Source of the DNA: Cryobacterium sp. PH31-AA6
GTDB taxonomy: Bacteria; Actinomycetota; Actinomycetes; Actinomycetales; Microbacteriaceae
Reading direction: 5' to 3'
Length of the DNA stretch: 64,000 nt
Assembly: GCF_030063195.1 (NCBI RefSeq)
Contig: NZ_JASISS010000003.1
Coordinates: 62,001-126,000, forward strand
In this document: piece by piece, positions 8,207-16,385 of the stretch
How the letters are laid out: every line of letters begins with the position of its first letter
Position numbering within the stretch: position 1 is the first letter of the stretch
The notes under the pieces: generated by a model
Told to the model about the DNA's origin: nothing
Databases searched by the model: none
What the model saw: the letters and a program-made list of their open reading frames with translations, nothing else
Position numbers and translations under genes: made by a program

Positions 8207-9748
8207 ATGGTCTCTTCCAGCGAATCCGCTATCTCCCCTGCCCCCCGATCGAACGAGAACCGTTCAACGACGCCAGGGTCGGCAGGTTTCAAGGCGTATA
8301 TCTCCAGTTCCTGGGCCGAACACACGTCCGAGCTACCTCCCGCGCGTGAGCAGGCACCGTTCGCGGCGGCCCGGCGGGCCAGGATCTCCGCCACGCACCC
8401 GGGCATGCGGCTGATCGTCCCCGCCGGCCGACTCAAGCAGCGCTCCAACGACACCGATTACCCGTTCCGGGCGCACTCCGCCTTCGCGCATCTGACCGGC
8501 TGGGGCAGCGACTCCGAGCCCGGTGCCGTGCTCGTGTTCGAGCCGACCGAGTCCGGCCACGACGCCACCCTGTACTTCCGGGAACGGGCCGGTCGCGACT
8601 CCGACGAGTTCTACGCGAACCCCGACATCGGCGAGTTCTGGATCGGCCCGCGCCCGTCGATCGCCCAGGTCGCCGCCGACCTCGGCATCCAGGTGCGCGG
8701 CATCGCCGACCTGGCCGTCGTGCTCGAGGCCGTGGACAGCGAAACGCTCGTCGTGCGCGAGGCCGACCCGGTCTTCACCGAGGAGGTCGACGAGGCCAGG
8801 CTTCGCTTCGCGGCGGACAAGGTGCTCACCACGAATGCGTCCGACTCCCCGTTCAGCCTCGAGATCAACGGCGAGCACGAACCGGACGCCCACTTCGCCA
8901 GAGACCTCTCCGAGCTGCGCCTGGTCAAGGACTCCTACGAGATCGCCCAGATGCGCCTCGCCGTCGCAGCCACCGAACGCGGCTTCGGCGACGTCATCCG
9001 CGACCTGCCCAGGTCCAGCTCCCACCTGCGCGGCGAACGTCTGGTCGAGGGCGTGTTCAACACGCGGGCCCGTTCCGACGGCAACGCGGTCGGCTACGAC
9101 ACCATCGCGGCATCCGGCGCACACGCCTGCATTCTGCACTGGACCCGGAACGACGGGCCGGTCACGCCCGGCGACATGATCCTTCTCGATGCCGGGGTCG
9201 AGGTCGACAGCTATTACACCGCCGACATCACCCGCACCCTCCCGGTCGACGGCACCTTCACCCCGGTGCAGCGGCAGGTCTACGACGCCGTGCGCGAAGC
9301 CGCGGATGCCGCGTTCGCCGTGGCCGTCCCCGGCGCGGTGTTCCGCGACGTGCACGCCGCCGCGATGGCCGTGATCGCTCGCCGCACCGCGGAGTGGGGC
9401 ATGCTGCCCGTCACCGCCGAGGAGGCGCTCCTGCCCGACAACGGCCACCACCGCCGCTACATGGTGCACGGCACCAGTCACCACCTCGGACTCGACGTGC
9501 ACGACTGCGCGCAGGCCCGCCGCGACATGTACATGGATGGCGTGATCGAACCGGGCATGGTGTTCACGATCGAGCCCGGCCTGTACTTCCAGCCGGACGA
9601 CCTCACCGTGCCGGCAGAGTTCCGCGGCATCGGCGTGCGGATCGAGGACGATATCCTGATCACCGCCGACGGCCCGGAGAACCTCTCCGCCGGCATCCCC
9701 CGCACCTCTGCAGACGTGGAAGCCTGGATTGCCCACCTCACCGCCTAA
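8207..9748 (+). CDS. pepP: Xaa-Pro aminopeptidase (aminopeptidase P family)
   Basis: 513 residues, the usual size of actinobacterial aminopeptidase P. It removes the N-terminal residue from peptides with proline in second position. The N-terminal creatinase-like domain (about 60-220) is followed by the pita-bread metallopeptidase domain. Its dinuclear metal ligands are visible: Asp in LLDAGVEVDSYYTADITRT (about 328 and 339), His in HGTSHHLGLDVHD (about 425), Glu in TIEPGLY (about 455) and Glu in GIGVRIEDD (about 479). About 40 residues precede the conserved region, so an internal start is possible, but no better start with a ribosome site was seen. The gene ends just before a 61-bp hairpin facing the convergent stress protein gene. 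Confidence 0.92.
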   Translation: MVSSSESAISPAPRSNENRSTTPGSAGFKAYISSSWAEHTSELPPAREQAPFAAARRARISATHPGMRLIVPAGRLKQRSNDTDYPFRAHSAFAHLTGWGSDSEPGAVLVFEPTESGHDATLYFRERAGRDSDEFYANPDIGEFWIGPRPSIAQVAADLGIQVRGIADLAVVLEAVDSETLVVREADPVFTEEVDEARLRFAADKVLTTNASDSPFSLEINGEHEPDAHFARDLSELRLVKDSYEIAQMRLAVAATERGFGDVIRDLPRSSSHLRGERLVEGVFNTRARSDGNAVGYDTIAASGAHACILHWTRNDGPVTPGDMILLDAGVEVDSYYTADITRTLPVDGTFTPVQRQVYDAVREAADAAFAVAVPGAVFRDVHAAAMAVIARRTAEWGMLPVTAEEALLPDNGHHRRYMVHGTSHHLGLDVHDCAQARRDMYMDGVIEPGMVFTIEPGLYFQPDDLTVPAEFRGIGVRIEDDILITADGPENLSAGIPRTSADVEAWIAHLTA

Positions 9749-9755
9749 CCGCTCC

Positions 9756-9816
9756 CGCGAGAGTGCAGTTTTGGCCCCTTCATGCGCAGCGAAGGGGCCA
9801 AAACTGCACTCTCGCG
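9756..9816. terminator. 61-bp hairpin element, copy A (perfect 26-bp stem)
   Basis: The left arm 9756-9781 begins cgcgagagtgcagttttggc; the loop 9782-9790 is atgcgcagc; the right arm 9791-9816 is the exact reverse complement of the left. It lies between convergent pepP and the stress-protein gene. Each arm carries a tttt/aaaa run, so both transcripts would form a long stem. Copies B and C occur at 31756 and 43251, also between convergent genes. A bidirectional terminator is the likeliest role. Confidence 0.85.
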
Positions 9817-9847
9817 AAGAGGGCGGGGACGGGTTAGGAGGCTGGGG

Positions 9848-10399
9848 CTAGGGCTCGAGGGTGGGCGGGTCGGACGGATGCGGGGGCGCGGCGGGCGCGA
9901 GTGCCGCCTCTGCCTGCCCGGCGAGCAGGTTGCGCGCCCGGTTGACCAGCTCCGCGTCGACGATCACCTGGTAGGTGGTCGCAATCACCTGCATGGTCGA
10001 GGTGAAGTCGCGGCGGCGACGGTTGAGCGCATAGCTGACGACCCCGAACAACATCCCGAAACCGGCGCCGATGAGTACGGCAGCCAGCACGAACGGCAGT
10101 CCGGCGCCGGTCGGGGAGAAGATGAAGAAGAGCAGTCCGAAAAACACCCCGAGCCAGGCCCCGGATGCCGCGCCGGCCAGTGCGACCCGGCCCCAGGTGA
10201 GCTTGCCGGTCACCCGTTCGACGCTCTTGAGGTCGTTGCCGACGATGGAAAGCTTCTTGACCGGGAAATCGGCCTTGGCGAGCTTGTCGACGGCGGCCTG
10301 CGCCTCAAAGTAGGTTTCGTAGGTCGCCAGCACGTCACCCTTGGGCAGAACGGGGAAGAGTGCGGCGCCGCGGCCACCGAAAAGGCTCTGATTGCTCAT
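9848..10399 (-). CDS. General stress protein 17M-like domain membrane protein
   Basis: 183 residues from the ATG at 10399 (MSNQSLFGG), chosen because gggaga lies eight bases upstream. The N-terminal half resembles the general stress protein 17M-like (YflT/DUF1269-like) fold: LATYETYFEAQAAVDKL, FPVKKLSIVGNDLKSVERV. Two hydrophobic segments follow at about 83-104 and 112-133, then a basic RRRRDF and an alanine/proline-rich tail. Proteins of this type are widespread and membrane-bound in actinobacteria; the biochemical role is unknown. It is divergent from the MgtE-N/CBS gene and convergent with pepP. Confidence 0.78.
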   Translation of the reverse strand: MSNQSLFGGRGAALFPVLPKGDVLATYETYFEAQAAVDKLAKADFPVKKLSIVGNDLKSVERVTGKLTWGRVALAGAASGAWLGVFFGLLFFIFSPTGAGLPFVLAAVLIGAGFGMLFGVVSYALNRRRRDFTSTMQVIATTYQVIVDAELVNRARNLLAGQAEAALAPAAPPHPSDPPTLEP

Positions 10400-10441
10400 G
10401 CCACCATTCTCCCACAGCACTGATATTCCCTGAAGGTGGCC

Positions 10442-10447
10442 TAGATT
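10442..10447 (+). promoter_or_regulatory. Candidate -10 (TAGATT) of the MgtE-N/CBS gene
   Basis: TAGATT is followed by six bases and the GTG at 10454. There is no Shine-Dalgarno at working distance, so a leaderless mRNA is likely. The -35 region would fall inside the untranslated leader of the divergent stress protein gene. Confidence 0.45.
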
Positions 10448-10453
10448 TGTACT

Positions 10454-11785
10454 GTGAGTGCCACCAGAGTCTTCGTTGCCCGTTTGGCCGGGTGTACCGT
10501 TTTCGACCCCGCGGGCGACCGCGTCGGCAAGGTACGCGACGTGCTGGTGGTCTACCGAAAAAACGATCCGCCCCTCGTGGTCGGCCTGATCGTCGAAATT
10601 CCGGGCAAACGACGCGTGTTCGTGTCGATGAGCCGGGTGACCAGCATCGGCTCCGGCCAGATCATCACCACCGGCCTGATCAACGTGCGCCGCTTCGAGC
10701 AGCGCGGCGGCGAGGTGCGCGTGATCGCCGAGATGCTCGGCCGCACGGTGGTCTTCAACGACGGCTCAGGCGAGGCGACCGTGGAGGATGTCTCGATCGA
10801 GGAGTCCGCACAGGGCGGCTGGGCGATCGCCCAGCTCTTCGTGCGCCGGCCCAAGACGAGCCTGTCCCTGTTTGCGAAGGGAGCCACGGCGTTCACCGCC
10901 TGGAACGAGGTGCGCGAGCACGCCACGGCCGGCCAGGCCCAGTCCGCCGAACAGCTGATCGCCACCTACTCCGACCTCAAGCCCGCCGACCTCGCCAACA
11001 CCCTGCTCGACCTGCCTCCGGAGCGCATGTACGAGGTTGCCGGCGAGTTGCCGGACGGCCGGCTCGCGGACGTGCTCGAGGAGATGCCCGAACGCGAGCA
11101 GGTCGGCATCCTCACCCGGCTCGGCGACGCCCGCGCCGCCGACGTGCTCGACCACATGCAGCCGGACGACGCCGCCGACCTGATCGCGCAGCTGCCGGAG
11201 GAGCACGGCGAGCAGTTGCTCGACCTGATGGAGCCGGAGGAGGCCGACGATGTGCGCTTCCTGCTCACCTACGCCCCGGACACCGCCGGCGGCCTGATGA
11301 CGACGGAGCCGATCATCGTCTCCGCCGACGCCACGGTCGCCGAGGGACTCGCGCTGATCCGCCGCCACGACCTCGCCCCCGCGCTCGGCGCGGCGATCTG
11401 CGTCACCTTGCCGCCCTACGAACCGCCGACCGGCCGTTTCCTGGGCATGGTGCACTTCCAACGGATGCTGCGCTACCCGCCCCACGAACGCCTGGGCACG
11501 CTGCTCGACCAGGGCCTCGATCCCGTGTCCGCGGACACCTCGGCGGCGGAGGTCACCCGCATCCTGGCCAGCTACGACCTCGTCTCCGTGCCCGTCGTCG
11601 ACGACAACTATCGACTCGTCGGGGTGGTGACGATTGACGATGTCCTCGACTATCTGCTACCCGACGACTGGCGAAGTCACGACGAAAACGACGACGTGCG
11701 CCGCCGCGCCGCCGCGCGCACCGAACTACGAACGGGAAGCATCCCGCTGAACCACGGACGGAGGACCGGCAATGGCCCGAGCTAA
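10454..11785 (+). CDS. PRC-barrel / MgtE-N / CBS-domain protein without transporter domain
   Basis: 443 residues. A PRC-barrel-like N-terminus (FDPAGDRVGKVRDVLV, residues about 15-30) is followed by a MgtE intracellular N-domain, a right-handed helical superhelix with repeated LxxLPxxxxxxVL-type units (PADLANTLLDLPPERM to EPEEADDVRFLL, about 175-275). A CBS pair follows with MTTEPIIVSADATVAEGL and VSADTSAAEVTRIL...VVDDNYRLVGVVTIDDVLD (about 280-410). The membrane domain of the MgtE Mg2+ channel is absent, so it is probably a cytoplasmic Mg2+- or nucleotide-sensing protein. It overlaps the DUF1003 gene by 14 bases, implying translational coupling. Confidence 0.85.
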   Translation: MSATRVFVARLAGCTVFDPAGDRVGKVRDVLVVYRKNDPPLVVGLIVEIPGKRRVFVSMSRVTSIGSGQIITTGLINVRRFEQRGGEVRVIAEMLGRTVVFNDGSGEATVEDVSIEESAQGGWAIAQLFVRRPKTSLSLFAKGATAFTAWNEVREHATAGQAQSAEQLIATYSDLKPADLANTLLDLPPERMYEVAGELPDGRLADVLEEMPEREQVGILTRLGDARAADVLDHMQPDDAADLIAQLPEEHGEQLLDLMEPEEADDVRFLLTYAPDTAGGLMTTEPIIVSADATVAEGLALIRRHDLAPALGAAICVTLPPYEPPTGRFLGMVHFQRMLRYPPHERLGTLLDQGLDPVSADTSAAEVTRILASYDLVSVPVVDDNYRLVGVVTIDDVLDYLLPDDWRSHDENDDVRRRAAARTELRTGSIPLNHGRRTGNGPS

Positions 11786-12389
11786 CCGATCGGATCTCCG
11801 TCTTGACTCGCCCAAGGGGCTGCGCACGGCCACCCTCGGCCGCAAGCGCAAGCTCAACCGCAACCGCCCGAGCAGCGACCGGTTCGGCCGTTTCACCGAG
11901 GCGATCGCCCGCGGCATGGGAACGCCCTGGTTCCTGCTCGGCCTGACCTTCTTCGCCGTCGGCTGGATCGCCTGGAACACGCTCGCACCCCAGGCCTGGC
12001 GCTTCGACTCGGTGTCGCTCGGCTTCATCGCGTTGACCCTGGTCCTGTCCATGCAGGCCTCCTATGCGGCGCCGATGATCCTGCTGGCGCAGAACCGGCA
12101 GGACGACCGCGACCGGGTGCAGTTCGAGCAGGACCGGCAGCGCGCTGAGCGCAACCTGGCCGACACCGAATACCTCGCCCGCGAGGTCGTTGCGCTGCGC
12201 CTGGGGATGAAGGACCTGGCCTCCCGTGACTTCCTCCGCGCCGAGCTGCGGGCACTGCTCGAAAACCTGGAGGAACGCGAAGACCAGGACAAACGCGAAC
12301 GCAAGCGCGGCCGCAAGGGCGAGCGCGACCACGATCACGACCCGGCGCCCGAGCGCCGCCGCAGCGAGGAGCGTCCACGGAGTGAATGA
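11772..12389 (+). CDS. DUF1003 family membrane protein
   Basis: 205 residues with the DUF1003 pattern: GRFTEAIARGMGTPWFLLGL leading into a first helix (about 52-74), a short loop containing WNTLAPQAWRFD, and a second helix (about 83-103) followed by PMILLAQNRQDDRDR. A long charged, probably coiled-coil region (about 110-175) and an Arg/Glu/Asp/His-rich tail end the protein. Function is unknown. The start overlaps the end of the MgtE-N/CBS gene and the end overlaps the Mrp start by eight bases, giving a three-gene operon. Confidence 0.85.
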   Translation: MARANRSDLRLDSPKGLRTATLGRKRKLNRNRPSSDRFGRFTEAIARGMGTPWFLLGLTFFAVGWIAWNTLAPQAWRFDSVSLGFIALTLVLSMQASYAAPMILLAQNRQDDRDRVQFEQDRQRAERNLADTEYLAREVVALRLGMKDLASRDFLRAELRALLENLEEREDQDKRERKRGRKGERDHDHDPAPERRRSEERPRSE

Positions 12390-13551
12390 TGCGCAGCCCA
12401 CCCGCGAGGCGGTTCTCGCCGCCCTCGCGCGCGTGATCGACCCCGAGATCCGCCGCCCGATCACCGAGCTCGACATGGTCGCCGGGGTGGACGTCGCCGC
12501 GGACGGGCACACCACGGTCGGCCTCCGGCTGACCATCGCCGGTTGCCCGGCGGCCCGCCAGATCGAACGCGACGTGCGTGAAACCGCCGAGTCCGTGGCG
12601 GGCGCCGGCCGGGTCAGCGTGGACGTCACCGTGATGACCCGCGAGCAGCGCCGCGCCATGACCGAGAAGCTCCGCGGCGGACAGGGCGCACGCACCAGCC
12701 AGTTCGGGCCGGACTCGCTCACCCGCGTCTACGCCATCACCAGCGGCAAGGGAGGTGTCGGCAAGTCCACGATCACCGCGAATCTCGCCGTCGCCCTCGC
12801 CGCGCGGGGGCTGCGGGTCGGCATCGTCGATGCGGATGTCTACGGCTTCTCCATCCCCGGACTGCTCGGCCTGATCGGGCCCCCGGCTCCGGGCAGCGAC
12901 AAGGGCACGGCGGTGAAACCGACCCAGGTCGGTGACATGATCCTGCCGCCGATCGCCTACGACGTGAAGGTCATCTCGATCGGCATGTTCGTCGACGATT
13001 CCTCCGTGGCCGTCGCCTGGCGCGGCCCGATGCTGCACCGCACGATCAACCAGTTCCTCACCGAGGTCTACTTCGGCGACCTCGACGTCCTGCTGCTCGA
13101 CCTTCCCCCGGGCACGGGCGACGTGGCCATCTCCGTCGGCCAGCTGCTCCCCCAGGCCGACGTCATCGTCGTGACCACCCCGCAGCCCGCCGCCGCGGAC
13201 ATCGCGGAACGCAGCGGCGTGGTGGCCCGACAGACCGGGCAGACGATCTACGGCGTGATCGAGAACATGGCCGGGATCGTGCAGCCGGACGGCACCGTTC
13301 TCGACATCTTCGGCTCGGGCGGCGGCGCCGAGGTCGCCCGCCGGCTCGGCGACGGCCAGGAGACCCCGGTGCCGCTGCTCGCACAGGTTCCGCTGAGCGT
13401 GCCGCTCCGCAGCGGCGGGGACACCGGGGTACCGGTCGTGCTGGGTGACCCCCTCGACCCGGCGGCGATCGCCATCCAGGCCGTCGCCGACCGGCTCGCG
13501 ACCCGCGCCCGCGGGTTGGCCGGCCGCAGCCTGGGTATCTCGCCGAGGTAG
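12382..13551 (+). CDS. mrp: Mrp/NBP35 (ApbC) family iron-sulphur cluster carrier ATPase
   Basis: 389 residues from the GTG at 12382, which overlaps the DUF1003 stop. An N-terminal MIP18/DUF59 domain (about 1-95: ALARVIDPEIRRPITELDMV) precedes the P-loop ATPase with deviant Walker A GKGGVGKS (about 122-129), DVYGFSIPGLLG (about 153-164) and LLLDLPPGTGD (about 237-247). The usual C-terminal CxxC that holds the bridging cluster is not visible here, as in several actinobacterial homologues. It probably scaffolds or carries Fe-S clusters. In many actinobacteria mrp is close to tatB; here about 5 kb separate them. Confidence 0.88.
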   Translation: MNDAQPTREAVLAALARVIDPEIRRPITELDMVAGVDVAADGHTTVGLRLTIAGCPAARQIERDVRETAESVAGAGRVSVDVTVMTREQRRAMTEKLRGGQGARTSQFGPDSLTRVYAITSGKGGVGKSTITANLAVALAARGLRVGIVDADVYGFSIPGLLGLIGPPAPGSDKGTAVKPTQVGDMILPPIAYDVKVISIGMFVDDSSVAVAWRGPMLHRTINQFLTEVYFGDLDVLLLDLPPGTGDVAISVGQLLPQADVIVVTTPQPAAADIAERSGVVARQTGQTIYGVIENMAGIVQPDGTVLDIFGSGGGAEVARRLGDGQETPVPLLAQVPLSVPLRSGGDTGVPVVLGDPLDPAAIAIQAVADRLATRARGLAGRSLGISPR

Positions 13552-13554
13552 CCC

Positions 13555-14445
13555 GTGCGAGCGCGCCGTCGACCAGAAGCATCCCGCCGGATGCCGGCGG
13601 CGCTGCTTGTCGCGTGCCTTCTTGCCTCCCTCTCCGGCTGCGCCACCGCCCAGGGCCCGCCAGCCGGCGTGACCGTGCGGATCTTCCAGAATCGGTTCGA
13701 CTACGCCGACCGGGTGCTCGAGGTCAGCGTCAGCAACGCGGGCCCGACCTCGCTCGATCTGCGTTCCGCCCGGTTCGATTCCACCCGGTTTATCGCCGCC
13801 GCCGTCTGGACCACGCGTCTGCGGCTCGAGCCGGGAATGACCCGCGACCTGCGCGTGCACCTGGCACCCACCAGCTGCACCGATCTGACGGCGCCGACCG
13901 ACACGGTCGCTCTGGACACGGTCACCCTCGACTGGGTCGGACCCAGTGGCAGCAGCGGCAGCGCCACCCTTCCCGCGGTGGATGACAGCGGCGCCCTCGA
14001 CCGGATCCAGGACGAGGACTGCCTGGCCGAGGCGCTGACCGGCGTTGTGAGCGTTGCGGTGTCCCCTGAGCTCCGGGTCGACGGCACCGGCCCGGCGTCC
14101 CGCGCCTGGCTCGACCTGGCGCTCACGCCGACCGGCGCGCCGGGCACCGTCACGATCGACCAGGTGGGCGCCACGGTGCTCCTCGCCTCCGCCGACGGAC
14201 TCGACTGGCCGGTCGGGCGCACCCTCGACGCAACCACTCCGACCGCGCGCCTCTCCCTCGCCCTGCGACCCACCCGCTGCGACCCGCACGCGATCGCCGA
14301 GGACAAGCGCGGCACCGTGTTCCCGCTCAGGGTGCACGTCGCTGTCGGGCCGGGGGCACCGCAACGCTCGGGAGACTGGGATCTGGCCGTCGATGACGCG
14401 TTGCGGGCCCGGCTCTACGCCTGGATTGCCGACCGCTGCGGCTAG
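13555..14445 (+). CDS. Predicted lipoprotein of unknown function
   Basis: 296 residues. A basic N-terminus (RARRRPEASRRMP) is followed by a hydrophobic stretch and the lipobox LASLSGC with the modified Cys at about residue 28. The mature part is beta-rich with paired cysteines (TSCTD, DEDC, TRCD, DRCG) and no recognised catalytic motif. It begins three bases after the mrp stop, so it is probably on the same transcript. A conserved family could not be named. The stop codon overlaps that of the convergent polyphosphate kinase gene: both use the same ctag. Confidence 0.75.
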   Translation: MRARRRPEASRRMPAALLVACLLASLSGCATAQGPPAGVTVRIFQNRFDYADRVLEVSVSNAGPTSLDLRSARFDSTRFIAAAVWTTRLRLEPGMTRDLRVHLAPTSCTDLTAPTDTVALDTVTLDWVGPSGSSGSATLPAVDDSGALDRIQDEDCLAEALTGVVSVAVSPELRVDGTGPASRAWLDLALTPTGAPGTVTIDQVGATVLLASADGLDWPVGRTLDATTPTARLSLALRPTRCDPHAIAEDKRGTVFPLRVHVAVGPGAPQRSGDWDLAVDDALRARLYAWIADRCG

Positions 14446-15332
14446 GCCTTGTCTGCTTTCTCGGCCTTCTCGGCCTTTGCGGCCTTTGCGGCCTTCGAGG
14501 GCTTCGGTTTACCGTCGGCCACGGCGAGCGCCGCCACATAGTCGGGCACCGGGCGGTTCAGTTCCCGCGGCGGCCGCTCGTAGTCCGACCCGGTCGGCCG
14601 GTGCGGGATCGTCACGGCCGGCGGCTCGCGATGCTCGTAGGGCACGATCGACAGGAGGTGGCTGATCACATTCAGGCGGGCGGCGCGCTTGTCATCACTC
14701 TCGATCACCCACCACGGGGCCTCGGGAATGTCGGTGTGCACGAACATCTCGTCCTTCGCCTTGGAGTAGTCCACCCACTTCGTGATCGACAACAGGTCGG
14801 TTTCCGAGAGTTTCCACCGGCGCATCGGGTCGTTCTGCCGCGAACGGAACCGGGCCTCCTGCTCGTGGTCGGAGACCGAGAACCAGTACTTGACGAGGAG
14901 GATGCCGTCTTCGACCAGCATCCGTTCGAAGAGGGGAGCCTGGTGCAGGAACCGGCGATACTCGTCGGGCGTGCAGTACCCCATCACCCGTTCGACCCCG
15001 GCACGGTTGTACCAGGAGCGGTCCATCAGCACGATCTCCCCCGTGGAGGGCAGATGCTCCACGTAGCGTTGGAAGTACCACTGGCCGCGCTCGCGCTCGG
15101 TCGGCACCGGCAGGGCCACGATCCGGGCGCTGCGGGGGTTGAGGTACTCGGTGACTCGTTTGATGGCGGAGCCCTTACCCGCCGCGTCCCGACCCTCGAA
15201 GATGACGACGACGCGGGCCCCAGACTCCCTGACCCACTGTTGCATCGACACCAGGTCGGTCTGCAGCCGACGAAGCTCCGACTCGTAGAGCGCCTTGTTC
15301 ATCCGTTTGACCTTCACGGGCTTGTTCGACAT
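14442..15332 (-). CDS. ppk2: Polyphosphate kinase 2 family protein
   Basis: 296 residues from the ATG at 15332, chosen for the strong aggaaagg seven bases upstream. It transfers phosphate between polyphosphate and nucleotides. Walker A GRDAAGKG lies at 47-54, the Walker B/lid region DRSWYNR at 104-110, and a lid YCTPDEYRRF follows; the second half carries RRWKLSETDLLSITKW, typical of one-domain PPK2 enzymes of the GDP/ADP-acting class I type. The C-terminus ends in a lysine/alanine tail (KAAKAEKAEKADKA) encoded by 9-bp repeats, unusual for the family and likely flexible or polyanion-binding. It is convergent with the lipoprotein gene, with overlapping stop codons. Confidence 0.93.
   Translation of the reverse strand: MSNKPVKVKRMNKALYESELRRLQTDLVSMQQWVRESGARVVVIFEGRDAAGKGSAIKRVTEYLNPRSARIVALPVPTERERGQWYFQRYVEHLPSTGEIVLMDRSWYNRAGVERVMGYCTPDEYRRFLHQAPLFERMLVEDGILLVKYWFSVSDHEQEARFRSRQNDPMRRWKLSETDLLSITKWVDYSKAKDEMFVHTDIPEAPWWVIESDDKRAARLNVISHLLSIVPYEHREPPAVTIPHRPTGSDYERPPRELNRPVPDYVAALAVADGKPKPSKAAKAAKAEKAEKADKA
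14451..14495 (-). repeat. 9-bp in-frame tandem repeat at the end of ppk2
   Basis: Five 9-bp units (plus strand types ctcggcctt and tgcggcctt) encode the KAE/KAA-type tripeptides at the C-terminus of the polyphosphate kinase. Unit number could vary without changing frame. Confidence 0.75.
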
Positions 15333-15488
15333 GAGCACCTTTCCTGGCCCCAGCGTAGTGCTCAGCACTCGCGGTGTGTCGGCCGACCGCGCTCGAGTGC
15401 GCCACCCCGGATCGCGCTCCCGCAACCCCTAGCCGGTGCGCCGGAGCCTGTCTATCCTGTTCCGAAGAGCAATCCGATCGGAAGCCAG

Positions 15489-16256
15489 ATGCCACAGGAT
15501 CGCCAGACCCTCATCTCCTCCGTGCAACGCGCGTTGAAGCTGGTCGACATCGTCGCCGCCGCCACCCGCCCGCTGCCGGTCAAGGCCATCGCAAACGCGG
15601 CGGGCCTGAGCCTCGGCACGGCCTACAACCTCACCCGCACGCTCGTGCACGAGGGCTACCTCGCCGCCGAACCCGACGGGCTGGTGCTCGGGCAGCATTT
15701 CCCGGGGCTGCGCGGCGCAGAGCACGCCGGCGTCTTCCTCGCCGTGGTGCGGCAGACCCTCCGTCAGGTCGCGGCGGAGCAGGAGGCGACGGCGTACCTC
15801 GCCCGGTTCAGCGCAGGCGAGGTACGACTGGTCGACATCGTCGACCACACGGGAGCGCCCCGCCCGGAGTTGTGGGCCGGGCTCGCCGACGGCGCCCGTT
15901 CCACGGCCCTCGGCCGGCAGATCCTGGCCCAGCTGAGCCGCGAGCAGCGGGCGGAATACCTCACCCGGCACCCTCCCGTGCGTGTGACCCCGAGGCCCCG
16001 CGCGGGCCAGAGCGCCCAACTCAACCATCTCCGGCGGGGCAGCGAATCCACCGTCGACCGTGAGGAATACCGGCTCGGACACTCCTGCGTCGCCGTGCCG
16101 GTGCGGGCACCGGGCGTGATCGCCGCCCTGGCCGTCACGGTGTCCCTCGACCGGCTCGACACGGGGCTGGATGCGATCAGCCGCCAACTGCGCACGGCCG
16201 CGAGCACCCTCGCGAACCAACTGGGCGGCGCGACCCGGCCCAAGTTCACCATCTGA
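15489..16256 (+). CDS. IclR family transcriptional regulator
   Basis: 255 residues from the ATG at 15489. A winged helix-turn-helix (about 8-65: SSVQRALKLVDIVAAATRPLPVKAIANAAGL... in part) precedes an IclR-type effector domain (about 75-245) with VAAEQEATAYLARF, ALGRQILAQL and HSCVAVPV. TATCCT near 15452 could be the -10. The regulator is on the same strand and 130 bp upstream of the 2-oxoacid dehydrogenase operon, so it is the natural candidate to control that operon; this is inference from position. Ligands of IclR proteins are typically small organic acids. Confidence 0.88.
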   Translation: MPQDRQTLISSVQRALKLVDIVAAATRPLPVKAIANAAGLSLGTAYNLTRTLVHEGYLAAEPDGLVLGQHFPGLRGAEHAGVFLAVVRQTLRQVAAEQEATAYLARFSAGEVRLVDIVDHTGAPRPELWAGLADGARSTALGRQILAQLSREQRAEYLTRHPPVRVTPRPRAGQSAQLNHLRRGSESTVDREEYRLGHSCVAVPVRAPGVIAALAVTVSLDRLDTGLDAISRQLRTAASTLANQLGGATRPKFTI

Positions 16257-16385
16257 AATCCGCCCGCTGCCTGCGCCGCGCGGTCCGGCTTACCCTGCGC
16301 TTGAGAAGCGATCCGATGCCGCACCACCGACTTCCGCGCGGTGGTCGCCGCGGGACGCTCGCCGCAGAACGCTGGAGGAGAAGCA

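Noticed and set aside
12025..14364. Minus-strand open frame of 779 codons
   Set aside because: Antisense to DUF1003, mrp and the lipoprotein gene, which have family motifs and overlapping starts.
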